A stretch of 64,000 nt of DNA, from NCBI GenBank assembly GCA_002363865.1, contig DEWY01000002.1, positions 234,496 through 298,495 on the forward strand, in the 5' to 3' direction. The notes beneath the pieces are model-generated. The model did no database searches. It was not told where the DNA came from and saw only the letters and a program-made list of their open reading frames with translations. The translations under genes were made by a program, and so were the position numbers. The first letter of the stretch is position 1; every line of letters starts with the position of its first letter. The DNA comes from Caulobacteraceae bacterium UBA3198. Lineage in GTDB: Bacteria; Pseudomonadota; Alphaproteobacteria; Caulobacterales; Caulobacteraceae. Positions 43,816 through 51,775 of the stretch are shown piece after piece.

Positions 43816-45003
43816 ATGCGGTTGGCCCCTGTCCTGCTCAGTCTGATGACCCTGGCCGCTCCGGGGTTCGCGCGCGCTGCCGATCCCCCCACGATCATCT
43901 TGGAAAGCCGCCTTCGGCATGAGGCGGTTGATCAAAGCGGCCTGCCCAATACCGCTTCGGCGCTGACCCTACGCACGCGGCTTGGCTTCGAGACCGCCCC
44001 CTGGAAGGGCGTTCAACTCCTCATCGAGGGCGAGAACGTGGTGGCCCTTGGCGAGGAGTACAACTCCACCACCAATGGGAAGACCATCTACCCTATCGTT
44101 CCGGATCCAGAGACAACCGAGCTCAATCGGCTGCAGCTGACATGGAAGGGCGACAAGACCGCCGCCGTCGTCGGTCGCCAGCGGATCATCCTGGGGTCGG
44201 CCCGATTCGTGGGCAATGTCGGCTTTCGACAGAACGAGCAGACCTTCGACGCCGCCCGGCTCGACTTCAAGCCGAGGCCCGATCTGGCGCTGACCTACGC
44301 CTATGTGGATCGCGTTCAGCGCGTCTTCGGCGATGATCATCCGCAGGGCGCCTGGCGCTCAGACAGTCATCTTGCCCAGGCCGATTGGAAGCCGGCCTGG
44401 GGCCATCTGACCGTCCATGGGGAATGGCTCGACTTCGCCAACGCGCCCGCCCAGTCCAGCGTCACCTTAGGTGCAAGTCTCCGGATGGAACGCCCCCTGT
44501 CAGACACCGGGCTGAAAGGCAGCCTCGAGGTCGCCTATGCACGGCAGGCCGACCACGGGGGCAACCCTGCCGACTTCGGCCTGGACTATGCCTCGCTCAG
44601 TCTTGGCCTCCGCCAACAGGACAGCTGGGGAAGCGTCATGCTCGAGCGCCTTGATGGGGACGGCGGCCGCGGCTTTGCAACACCCCTGGCCACACTCCAT
44701 GCCTTTCAGGGGTGGGCCGACGTCTTCCTGATCACGCCGCCGGAAGGCGTCCAGGATCTCAACGCCAAGGTCGGCGCCACCTGGCGCCCGGAAGGCCTGC
44801 CGCCCGTCCGTTTAGCGGCGGCCATCCACCGGTTCACCGTTCCCGGTGGCGGGGATGACTACGGTACGGAGCTTGATCTCCTGGCGGCAGCGCCTCTCAC
44901 ACCTCGCCTTTCGTTCGAAACCAAGCTGGCTTGGTTTGACGGCGATCGCCCCACCTACGGCGATCGCACCAAGGTGTGGATCAGCCTCGACTATCGCTAT
45001 TGA
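43816..45003 (+). CDS. Outer-membrane beta-barrel protein, alginate-export-like
   Basis: A 395-residue exported protein with a signal peptide (residues 1-21, LLSLMTLAAPGFARA). Many alternating strands ending in an aromatic residue (SLDYRY at the C-terminus) indicate an outer-membrane barrel, with strand pairs such as RLQLTWKGDKTAAVVGRQR and VTLGASLRMERPL. It most resembles alginate-export-family porins. As the seventh gene of the nar transcript it might pass nitrate or nitrite across the outer membrane; that is inference. It begins 3 bp after the PpiC-type gene. Confidence 0.7.
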   Translation: MRLAPVLLSLMTLAAPGFARAADPPTIILESRLRHEAVDQSGLPNTASALTLRTRLGFETAPWKGVQLLIEGENVVALGEEYNSTTNGKTIYPIVPDPETTELNRLQLTWKGDKTAAVVGRQRIILGSARFVGNVGFRQNEQTFDAARLDFKPRPDLALTYAYVDRVQRVFGDDHPQGAWRSDSHLAQADWKPAWGHLTVHGEWLDFANAPAQSSVTLGASLRMERPLSDTGLKGSLEVAYARQADHGGNPADFGLDYASLSLGLRQQDSWGSVMLERLDGDGGRGFATPLATLHAFQGWADVFLITPPEGVQDLNAKVGATWRPEGLPPVRLAAAIHRFTVPGGGDDYGTELDLLAAAPLTPRLSFETKLAWFDGDRPTYGDRTKVWISLDYRY

Positions 45004-45023
45004 GCATCATTGGAGGGCCGGTC

Positions 45024-45575
45024 ATGCCCAGCGCCCCGCCTGCGGACATTGAAGACATCCCCCGAGAGTTGCTGCACGAGCCCCTCGACTGGTTCTTCGC
45101 CGAGCATTATCGCCACAGGCAGCTCTGTCGGATGATCGAGGAGGTGGCTGCCAGCCATGTCTTCCACGCCAACCCCATCAGCCAGATCGTCGACTTCATC
45201 CGCTACGATCTCGCGCTGCATGTGATTGACGAAGAGGAAGACCTCTTCCCGTTGCTGAGACGCCGGGCTCTGCCTGAAGACGAAATCGAGAATGTCCTGG
45301 GGCGGCTGTCCGCAGAGCACCGCGCTGATGTCACCCAGTCGCAGGTCGTCCGGGAACGCCTGGAGTCCGCGCTGAAATCTCAGCGGGCGCCGGGCCTCGA
45401 TCCAGAGGCGAAATCAGTGCTCCTCGCCTTCGCCCGACACGAGCTGCGCCATTTGGCCTTGGAGAACGCCGTGGTTCTGCCGATCGCTCGCCTGAGACTG
45501 ACGGCGGCCGACCTAACGGCGTTGAGCCGCCGCTTGGCCGCAAGGCGGGGCCTCGTCCTCGAGGCCCAGCCATGA
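45024..45575 (+). CDS. Hemerythrin-domain protein
   Basis: A 183-residue helical protein with hemerythrin-type metal motifs: FAEHYRHRQLCRM near residue 29, ALHVIDEEEDLFPLLR near 69, AEHRAD near 97 and ARHELRHLALENAVVLP near 138. Such proteins bind di-iron and often handle oxygen or nitric oxide. ATG at 45024 follows TGGAGGG; its stop overlaps the carbonic anhydrase start (ATGA). It may be a second di-iron protein for protection during nitrate respiration besides the RIC-type protein. Confidence 0.8.
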   Translation: MPSAPPADIEDIPRELLHEPLDWFFAEHYRHRQLCRMIEEVAASHVFHANPISQIVDFIRYDLALHVIDEEEDLFPLLRRRALPEDEIENVLGRLSAEHRADVTQSQVVRERLESALKSQRAPGLDPEAKSVLLAFARHELRHLALENAVVLPIARLRLTAADLTALSRRLAARRGLVLEAQP

Positions 45576-46234
45576 TCTCGGAGCTGTTCGACAACAACAT
45601 CCACTGGGCGGCGACCCGTACTCGGGTCGATCCGGAGTACTTCCGGCGCTTGGCGAGCCAGCAGGCCCCTTCCTATCTCTGGATTGGCTGCTCAGACAGC
45701 CGGGTGCCCGCCAACGAGATCGTCGGCCTCGACCCCGGGGAGCTGTTCGTGCACCGGAACGTGGCCAATCTCGCGCCACCGCAGGACGCGAATTTCCTTT
45801 CGGTGCTCCAGTTCGCCGTCGAAGTCCTGAAGGTGCGCCATGTGATTGTCTGTGGCCACTATGGCTGTGGCGGCGTCCGAGCCGCCCTCTCCGACGAGCG
45901 CCACGGCCTGATCGACCACTGGCTGACCCCGGTCAGAAGCCTCTCGTGGCGCTGCGAGCACGAACTCTCCTTGATCACTGATCCCGAGGCCCGGGTGAAC
46001 GATCTCTGCGAGCGCAACGTAATCGAACAGGTGCGCCAGATCACCGCCAATCCCTTCGTGAGGGACGCCTGGCGCAAGAAGCAGCCTCTCGAGGTTCACG
46101 GCTGGATCTACTCTATCCAGGATGGATTGCTGCGTGATCTGGAAGTGTCCGTCGGGCGAGTAGAGCGAGCGCGAGCCCTGTGGGAGACGAAGACCAACAA
46201 TTCCCGTGGCGCGGTCGCAGGGAAACATCGATGA
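45572..46234 (+). CDS. can: Beta-class carbonic anhydrase
   Basis: A 220-residue cytoplasmic zinc enzyme interconverting CO2 and bicarbonate. Zinc ligands and partner residues are in WIGCSDSRVPANEI near residue 37 (Cys, Asp, Arg) and CGHYGCGGV near residue 95 (His, Cys), with HRNVANL between. Translationally coupled on both sides: it overlaps the hemerythrin gene and the second mobA by 4 bp each. A housekeeping-type enzyme inside a nar operon is unusual; bicarbonate supply or pH balance during anaerobic growth is a possible reason. Confidence 0.92.
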   Translation: MISELFDNNIHWAATRTRVDPEYFRRLASQQAPSYLWIGCSDSRVPANEIVGLDPGELFVHRNVANLAPPQDANFLSVLQFAVEVLKVRHVIVCGHYGCGGVRAALSDERHGLIDHWLTPVRSLSWRCEHELSLITDPEARVNDLCERNVIEQVRQITANPFVRDAWRKKQPLEVHGWIYSIQDGLLRDLEVSVGRVERARALWETKTNNSRGAVAGKHR

Positions 46235-46839
46235 GACTCTGCGTGGTGCTGGCCGGTGGGTCTGGTCGTCGCATGGGGGGCGATAAGCCCCAGCGCCTCT
46301 ATCAGGCCCGCGCCCTAGGCGAACACGCATTGTCCTTGGCCGCTAGCTTCGCCAGTCACGTGGCCTTGTCAGTTCGCGAGCGGCGGCAGGCCAATGGACT
46401 CCCGCCGGTTCAGCTGCTGTTTGACTCACCGGACATCGAAGGCCCCCTGGCCGGGGTGGCCAGCGGCTTGGCCCACGGCGCGCGGATCGGGACCGCCCAC
46501 GTTTTGACGATCCCATGCGATACGCCCCATCTCCCCGATGACCTTTACACAAGGCTGGAGATGGCGCTTGTGCGGGACCCCGGGGCCCTCGCCGCCTCGG
46601 CAGGAGACAGCCGCCAGGGCCACCCCACCTGCACCCTGTGGCGTGTTGAGGCCCTTGAGCCCCTGTTGCGCTATGCCCGTTCAGGCCGCAGGTCGCTCCG
46701 GGGCCTGCTTGCTGAACTCAACTGCCGTCAGGTCGTTTGGGAGGATCCGCGCGGCCAGGCCTTCCTCAACCTGAACACGCCAGGCGACCTGGCTGGCAAT
46801 GTTGGCCAATTGGCCGCACCCCAGCCAGGCCACCCCTGA
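46231..46839 (+). CDS. mobA: Molybdenum cofactor guanylyltransferase, copy 2
   Basis: A 202-residue MobA, 160 of 189 residues identical to the copy at 12321, plus a 13-residue tail (NVGQLAAPQPGHP). The nucleotide loop LAGGSGRRMGGDKP and C-terminal FLNLNTPGDL are conserved. It is the last gene of the nar transcript, overlapping carbonic anhydrase by 4 bp, and should supply MGD for NarG. The high identity between copies points to a fairly recent duplication or to two imports from one source. Confidence 0.9.
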   Translation: MRLCVVLAGGSGRRMGGDKPQRLYQARALGEHALSLAASFASHVALSVRERRQANGLPPVQLLFDSPDIEGPLAGVASGLAHGARIGTAHVLTIPCDTPHLPDDLYTRLEMALVRDPGALAASAGDSRQGHPTCTLWRVEALEPLLRYARSGRRSLRGLLAELNCRQVVWEDPRGQAFLNLNTPGDLAGNVGQLAAPQPGHP

Positions 46840-46849
46840 CATAGATCAA
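46836..46849 (+). promoter_or_regulatory. FNR/DNR-type box upstream of the Crp/Fnr regulator
   Basis: CTGAC-ATAG-ATCAA, one base off TTGAC-N4-ATCAA, centred about 56 bp before the regulator's ATG and overlapping the end of mobA. It would allow self-control or control by another FNR. Confidence 0.6.
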
Positions 46850-46898
46850 GGATGGAACATGCCAGGGCGTCATGGTCTTGCCCCGTGGAGGAACATGG

Positions 46899-47672
46899 AT
46901 GCCGATCAAAGAGGTCGATCTCGAACGCGTCAGGGAGCTGCCGTTTCTGAAAACGGCCAGTGACGATACGTTCCGTCGCCTGATCCAGGGGGCCTTCCTT
47001 CAACGCTTTCCGGCGGGGACAACCCTGCTCACCGAAGGCGATAGCGTTGATTTTCTTTACATTGTTCTCGACGGGACGGTCGAACTCTCCGGCACTTGGA
47101 ATGACAAAGAGACCATCCTCGCCCTGCTGGGTCCCCTATCGACCTTTATTCTCGCCGCCGTCGTCTTGGACACGAGCGCCCTGATGAGCGCCACGACTCG
47201 TGACCGATCCGACATCCTGATGATTTCGGGTGAGACCCTTCGCCGGGTGATGCAAGAGGACGCCGCCTTCGGGTTCGGCGTCTCCCAGGAGCTTGCCGGC
47301 TGCTACCGTGGCCTGGTTCGATCCATGAAGAGCCAGAAGCTCCGTGGTGGGATCGAACGGTTGGCCAACTATCTGATCACCCAACGCGTACGCCAGGGCG
47401 ATGTTGAGACCATCACCCTGCCGCACGAGAAGCGCGTCCTGGCGTCATTGCTGGGCATGACCCCCGAGAACCTGTCCCGCGCTTTCGCAAGCCTCGCCGA
47501 CTATGGGGTGGTGGTGAACGGTCCGCTCGTGACGATCGGCAGGCCCGTTGTCCTAAAACGCCTGGCGAAGCCTGATGCGCTGATCGACAATCATGCACCG
47601 GAAGAGATGCGTGGCCGGGGTAAGGCCCAGCTCGAAGCTTGGCCAAACCAACCTGAGCGAATGACCGTTTGA
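46899..47672 (+). CDS. Crp/Fnr-family regulator, DNR/NnrR-like
   Basis: A 257-residue regulator: N-terminal cyclic-nucleotide-like sensor domain (FPAGTTLLTEGDSVDFLYIVLDG near residues 37-59), a dimer helix, and a C-terminal winged helix with recognition helix TPENLSRAFASL near residue 190. The ExxSR pattern in that helix is the FNR/DNR type that reads TTGAT/TTGAC half-sites, many of which occur in this window. It has no N-terminal Cys cluster, so it cannot sense oxygen as FNR does and may respond to NO or redox state. The ATG at 46899 follows GGAGGA. Encoded between the nar operon and ubiTUV. Confidence 0.88.
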   Translation: MPIKEVDLERVRELPFLKTASDDTFRRLIQGAFLQRFPAGTTLLTEGDSVDFLYIVLDGTVELSGTWNDKETILALLGPLSTFILAAVVLDTSALMSATTRDRSDILMISGETLRRVMQEDAAFGFGVSQELAGCYRGLVRSMKSQKLRGGIERLANYLITQRVRQGDVETITLPHEKRVLASLLGMTPENLSRAFASLADYGVVVNGPLVTIGRPVVLKRLAKPDALIDNHAPEEMRGRGKAQLEAWPNQPERMTV

Positions 47673-47780
47673 AGTCTCCAGGCTGATCAAAGACGGGGGG
47701 GGCGTTGATAGACGGCATTCGTCGTCATTTCACCTCACCGTAGACCTGCTCCGGGCGCCTGTTCTCGCCCGGAAAGGCCG

Positions 47781-48323
47781 ATGATGCACCCCTTAGAAGA
47801 GCGCCTGGACGCGCGCGTTCTGATCGACCTGGCGCTAGTTCTCCGCCCGCCTGTGGAGATGCTGCTGAACCTCGCGGTCAAGCGAGCCTGGCGGCGCTCA
47901 GCCAATGCCTTCGGGCGCTTGGGACCCTATCAGGGGCGCCCCTATCTGATTGATCCAGAGGACCTGCCGGTCGCCTTCGCCCTGACCCTCACCAAGCATG
48001 GCGGGACAGTGAAGCTCGTTCGCAGAACACCGCGACCTCTGGGTTATGTCGCTGTAATCGCCGGCGAATTCGTTGACCTTCTAGCCCTCTTCGACGGCTC
48101 AGCCGATGCCGACTCCACCTTCTTCGCCGGAGAATTGACGGTGACCGGCGACACCGGGGCGGTGCTGGCCCTCCACAACGCCCTGGAGGCGGCCGATCTT
48201 CGCCTCGCCGATCTCTTGGTCCCGGCGCCTCTGGCTCCAGGTCTTGATCCTATCTTGCATCGAATCGTCGACTGGCGCCGCGCGGCCAGACGCAATGGAG
48301 GAAAGCCCCATGGGGTCCATTGA
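47781..48323 (+). CDS. ubiT: Anaerobic ubiquinone synthesis accessory factor UbiT (SCP2 domain)
   Basis: A 180-residue SCP2/sterol-carrier-type lipid-binding protein (FALTLTKHGGTVKLVRR, then FAGELTVTGDTGAVLALHNALEA near residue 120). UbiT is thought to hold the hydrophobic quinone intermediate while UbiU-UbiV hydroxylate it without oxygen. It overlaps ubiU by 14 bp. The 108-bp region upstream has only FNR half-sites (TTGAT at 47707), so anaerobic control of this operon is not directly shown. Confidence 0.85.
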   Translation: MMHPLEERLDARVLIDLALVLRPPVEMLLNLAVKRAWRRSANAFGRLGPYQGRPYLIDPEDLPVAFALTLTKHGGTVKLVRRTPRPLGYVAVIAGEFVDLLALFDGSADADSTFFAGELTVTGDTGAVLALHNALEAADLRLADLLVPAPLAPGLDPILHRIVDWRRAARRNGGKPHGVH

Positions 48324-49302
48324 GCTCGTCTGTCCAGCGGGGTCGCCGGCCATGCTGGAGGCGGCCGTCGAGGCCGGCGCCGACAGCGTCTATTGCGGCC
48401 TGCGCGACGAGACCAATGCGCGAAACTTTCCCGGTCTCAACTTCGATGCCACGGAACTGGCGCGCGCTGTGGACTTCGCCCATCGCAGGGGCTCGAAGGT
48501 GCTGGTGGCCATCAACACCTTCGCCCGGGCTGGCGGAGAGGACCGCTGGCGGGACTCAGCGAAGACCGCGATCGCGACGGGCGCCGATGCGATCATCGCC
48601 GCCGACCTCGCTGTCCTGGCCCATGTCCGTGAGCTCAGTCCGACCATGCGCTTGCACCTGTCGGTGCAGGCGGCGGCCAACACACCCGAAGCCATCCGGT
48701 TCTATGTGGAGACATTTGGCGTCCGGCGGGTCGTCGTACCCCGGGTCATGTCCGCCCCCGAGATCGCCGAACTGATCAAGGAGTCGTCGGCCGAGATCGA
48801 GGCCTTCGTCTTTGGCGGGCTTTGCGTGATGACCGAAGGCCGGTGCGCCCTCTCATCCTATGTCAGCGGCCAGTCGCCCAACCTCTCTGGCGTATGTTCG
48901 CCGCCCGAGGCGGTCAGCTTCGAGCGCACGGCAGAAGGCATGGTGTCGCGCCTGTCTGGCCTGGCGTTAGACAAGACTCCAACTGGCGCCACCGCCGGCT
49001 ATCCGACCCTCTGCAAGGGGCGTTTTGCCGCCGATGGCGAGGCTGCCTATCTGTTCGAGGAACCCACCAGTCTCAACGCCATGGGCCTGCTCGCCCGTCT
49101 GGGCGAGGCCGGGGTCACGGCGGTCAAGATCGAAGGGCGCCAGCGCGGCAAGGCCTATGTCGCCCGGGTCACCCGCGCCTTCCGCAAGGCCATTGACGCC
49201 CTCGATCGCGGCGAAAGCACCGCGCCCTACGAGCACATGCTGACCGACCTGGCCGAAGGCGGGCGCGAGACCCAGGGCGCCTACAACAAGCGGTGGCGGT
49301 GA
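48310..49302 (+). CDS. ubiU: Oxygen-independent ubiquinone hydroxylation protein UbiU
   Basis: A 330-residue U32-family protein; with UbiV it hydroxylates ubiquinone precursors without oxygen, using prephenate as the oxygen source in known systems. The four Cys of the UbiU [4Fe-4S] site are in place: LCVMTEGRC near residues 175-183, SGVCSP near 200, and LCKGRF near 237. ATG at 48310 follows GGAGGA; a reading from 48244 would add residues overlapping ubiT. Adjacent to ubiV (1 bp). Confidence 0.92.
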   Translation: MGSIELVCPAGSPAMLEAAVEAGADSVYCGLRDETNARNFPGLNFDATELARAVDFAHRRGSKVLVAINTFARAGGEDRWRDSAKTAIATGADAIIAADLAVLAHVRELSPTMRLHLSVQAAANTPEAIRFYVETFGVRRVVVPRVMSAPEIAELIKESSAEIEAFVFGGLCVMTEGRCALSSYVSGQSPNLSGVCSPPEAVSFERTAEGMVSRLSGLALDKTPTGATAGYPTLCKGRFAADGEAAYLFEEPTSLNAMGLLARLGEAGVTAVKIEGRQRGKAYVARVTRAFRKAIDALDRGESTAPYEHMLTDLAEGGRETQGAYNKRWR

Positions 49303-49303
49303 A

Positions 49304-50206
49304 ATGAGCCTCGAGATCACCCTGGGCCCCCTGCTGTTCAACTGGGCGCCGGAGGATATCGCCGGCTTCTACGAGCGGATGTCCCGCGAACCCCTGGTCA
49401 GGCGGGTCTATCTTGGTGAGGTCGTGTGCGGAAAGCGCGAACCGCTGGCCGCCGCAACCCTGCTGGCGGCGGCAGACGTCTTGCGCGACGCCGGCAAGGA
49501 GGTGGTCTGGTCCACCCTTGGCCTGATCGCCACCCCCAGGGACCGACGCCTGCTTCAGGGTATCACGCAGCAGGATGAGCCCTCCCTGCTAGAACTCAAC
49601 GATATCGCCGCCTTGAGCCTGCTGCCTGCGGGCCGCAGCTTCGTCGCGGGGCCGCTGCTCAACATCTACAACGGCTCGGCCGCCCGGTTCCTGGTCGACC
49701 GCGGCTGTGAACGCCTGTGCCCCAATATCGAGCTATCCCTGGCCGCCATCGGAGAGATCCACCGCGCCTGCCCCGATCTCCAGGTTGAGCTGTTCGGCTT
49801 TGGCCGCCTGCCCCTCGCGCTCTCAGCGCGCTGCCATCACGCCCGACAGGCGGGTCTCTCCAAGGATACCTGCCGCTTTGTCTGCGATCGCGACCCTGAC
49901 GGTCAGGCGGTGGCGACGATTGAGGGCGAACCTTTCCTGAGCATCAACGGCATTCAGACCCTCTCTCACGGCGTCCACACCCTCTCGGCGTCCCCTGACG
50001 ACTTGCAGGCCGCTGGCGTCGGCGCCGTGCGGCTGTCGCCCCATCTGTGCAACATGTCCGCCGTAATCGCGGCCTATGGACGTTATTTCGAGACCGGGGA
50101 CCGCGGGCGGCTGCTGGCGCAGCTCCGCTCCTGTGATCTTCCAGGTCCCCTGGTCGATGGCTATCTGGAGGGCGCGGCGGGCATGCGTCTTGCCGCCGCC
50201 CTGTGA
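49304..50206 (+). CDS. ubiV: Oxygen-independent ubiquinone hydroxylation protein UbiV
   Basis: A 300-residue U32-family partner of UbiU. The [4Fe-4S] cysteines are present: VVCGKRE near residue 45 and ARCHHARQAG, DTCRFVC near residues 177-195. The UbiU-UbiV pair lets the cell build ubiquinone during nitrate respiration, when flavin mono-oxygenases such as UbiH cannot work. Its stop overlaps the GTG start of the FAD oxidoreductase. Confidence 0.92.
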   Translation: MSLEITLGPLLFNWAPEDIAGFYERMSREPLVRRVYLGEVVCGKREPLAAATLLAAADVLRDAGKEVVWSTLGLIATPRDRRLLQGITQQDEPSLLELNDIAALSLLPAGRSFVAGPLLNIYNGSAARFLVDRGCERLCPNIELSLAAIGEIHRACPDLQVELFGFGRLPLALSARCHHARQAGLSKDTCRFVCDRDPDGQAVATIEGEPFLSINGIQTLSHGVHTLSASPDDLQAAGVGAVRLSPHLCNMSAVIAAYGRYFETGDRGRLLAQLRSCDLPGPLVDGYLEGAAGMRLAAAL

Positions 50207-51324
50207 CGTCACAGGTCTATGGGGCCATCATCCTTGGTGGCGGTCTGGCTGGCGCGGCCCTGGCCGCGGCCTTGTCCCCCAGGGTCAGCCTCCTGATCCT
50301 TGAGCACGAGACGCATCTCGGCCACCACGCCAGCGGTCGCTCCACCTGCATGTTCATTCCGTCCTATGGCGGGCCGATCATCGCCGCCCTGGCCGAGGCC
50401 AGCCGGCCCTATTTCGAGGCGCCCCCAGGCGGGGCGGCGTCCCTGCTGAGGCCCCGCGACGTCCTGCACATCTCCCGCCGGCCAAACCCCGCGCCCAGCG
50501 CCAAGGCGCTGCCCGTCAGCCCCGCGGCGATTCACACCTTGAGCCCCATGCTCAAGACCCAGGGCCTCAGATCAGCTTGGCTGGAGACGGGAACCGGAGA
50601 ACTGGACGCCGTCGGGTTGCACCAGAGCCTGATCGCCACCGCGATGCGCCACGGCGCCGGGCTCAGACTGGGCGTCCAGGCGCAGATGCTTGGGCATGAT
50701 GGAAAGATCTGGCGCCTGCGGCTCGAAGACGAAGAGCATTGCTGTTCAGCCCTGATCAACGCTACAGGCGCCTGGGCCGACGAAACCGCAGCCGCGCTTG
50801 GTCTCCCGGCCCTGGGGCTCACCGCCTATCGCCGCACGGTCGTCCTGGTGGACCCGCCCGAGCCCCGCCCTCAGGTGCTGGCCGGTCCAATCATCAAGGA
50901 CCTAGAGGACCGCTTCTATTTTCGGCCATTTGGCCAGGACCTGCTGGTCTGCCCCTGTGACGAGACCCCATCGCCCCCGACTGACGCGCAGCCCGAAACG
51001 GGTGACGTCGCCCTGGCGGTGGCCCGGCTGAAACAGGCCACGGGCTACGAACCGCAACAGATCAAGCACCGCTGGGCCGGACTTCGCAGCTTTGCCCCCG
51101 ACCGCTTGCCGGTGATCGGCTGGGACTTGAGAGCACCGGACCTCTTCTGGTTCGCCGGACTTGGTGGATATGGGGTCCAAACCGCGCCTGCAGCGGGCCG
51201 CCTCGCTGCTGATCTCTTCCTCGGGACGGAGACGCCAGCCACCCGTGGGATCGGCGGCCACAACCCTCAACAATTTTCGCCCATGCGCCTAGCCGAGAGA
51301 ATACTCCGGGCCACCAACGTATAA
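50203..51324 (+). CDS. FAD-dependent oxidoreductase (DadA/glycine-oxidase type) coupled to ubiV
   Basis: A 373-residue flavoprotein of the D-amino-acid-dehydrogenase/glycine-oxidase fold. The FAD-binding loop IILGGGLAGAALAAAL is at residues 9-24, GELDAVGLHQSL lies near 130, INATGAWADETA near 185 and the C-terminal FAD motif WFAGLGGYGVQTAPAAGRLAA near 315-335. It starts with GTG overlapping the ubiV stop (GTGA), so it is translated with ubiUV. It has no signal peptide. A role in the oxygen-independent ubiquinone pathway is suggested by coupling alone; a D-amino-acid or glycine dehydrogenase feeding quinone is the alternative. Confidence 0.75.
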   Translation: MTSQVYGAIILGGGLAGAALAAALSPRVSLLILEHETHLGHHASGRSTCMFIPSYGGPIIAALAEASRPYFEAPPGGAASLLRPRDVLHISRRPNPAPSAKALPVSPAAIHTLSPMLKTQGLRSAWLETGTGELDAVGLHQSLIATAMRHGAGLRLGVQAQMLGHDGKIWRLRLEDEEHCCSALINATGAWADETAAALGLPALGLTAYRRTVVLVDPPEPRPQVLAGPIIKDLEDRFYFRPFGQDLLVCPCDETPSPPTDAQPETGDVALAVARLKQATGYEPQQIKHRWAGLRSFAPDRLPVIGWDLRAPDLFWFAGLGGYGVQTAPAAGRLAADLFLGTETPATRGIGGHNPQQFSPMRLAERILRATNV

Positions 51325-51370
51325 GGGTCCGCGCGGACGGGGCGCACAAACAAGCGTAGGACAGCACCCA

Positions 51371-51775
51371 ATGACAGATTCGCATTTCGACCAGTTGCTC
51401 AAGGTCGCCGCCAGTCAGCCGGACCTCCAACAGCTGCTGTTTGTGTTCACAGCCGCTGAGCTGCCAGCCGACGCGACCAAAGCCCAGCGTGAACGCTTCT
51501 TGGCGGGCGTCGGCGGCACGCTTGCGCCACTGATGTGCGTCGACAAGGCGCCGTCCGAGCTCACTGGCTTTTCCGACCTGGCTGCGCAGGCCCAGCTGGC
51601 CGGCCCACCGTGGCAAATCGTCTTCGCCGCCGCCCTTGGGGGGCAAGACGGGAAGCCGCCAACCCAGGCGCAAATTGAGATGGCGCTACAGGGCATGGTC
51701 GACGCGATCCACGTCGGCGGCGTTGGTCGATACGCAGCGTTCGACGTCAATGGCGACCCGATCGAGATTGGCTAG
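51371..51775 (+). CDS. Conserved protein of unknown function (often labelled RNR subunit alpha)
   Basis: A 134-residue soluble protein (LLFVFTAAELPADATKAQRE near residue 21; LAPLMCVDKAPSEL near 53; VDAIHVGGVGRYAAFD near 113). I recall similar proteins carrying the database label ribonucleotide reductase subunit alpha, but nothing here resembles an RNR catalytic domain and the size is far too small, so that label is doubtful. It lies 46 bp after the FAD oxidoreductase and could share its transcript. Confidence 0.6.
   Translation: MTDSHFDQLLKVAASQPDLQQLLFVFTAAELPADATKAQRERFLAGVGGTLAPLMCVDKAPSELTGFSDLAAQAQLAGPPWQIVFAAALGGQDGKPPTQAQIEMALQGMVDAIHVGGVGRYAAFDVNGDPIEIG

Noticed and set aside
47690..47780. 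FNR-type site upstream of ubiT
   Set aside because: Only half-sites (TGATCAA near 47682, TTGAT at 47707) without a matching partner four bases away.
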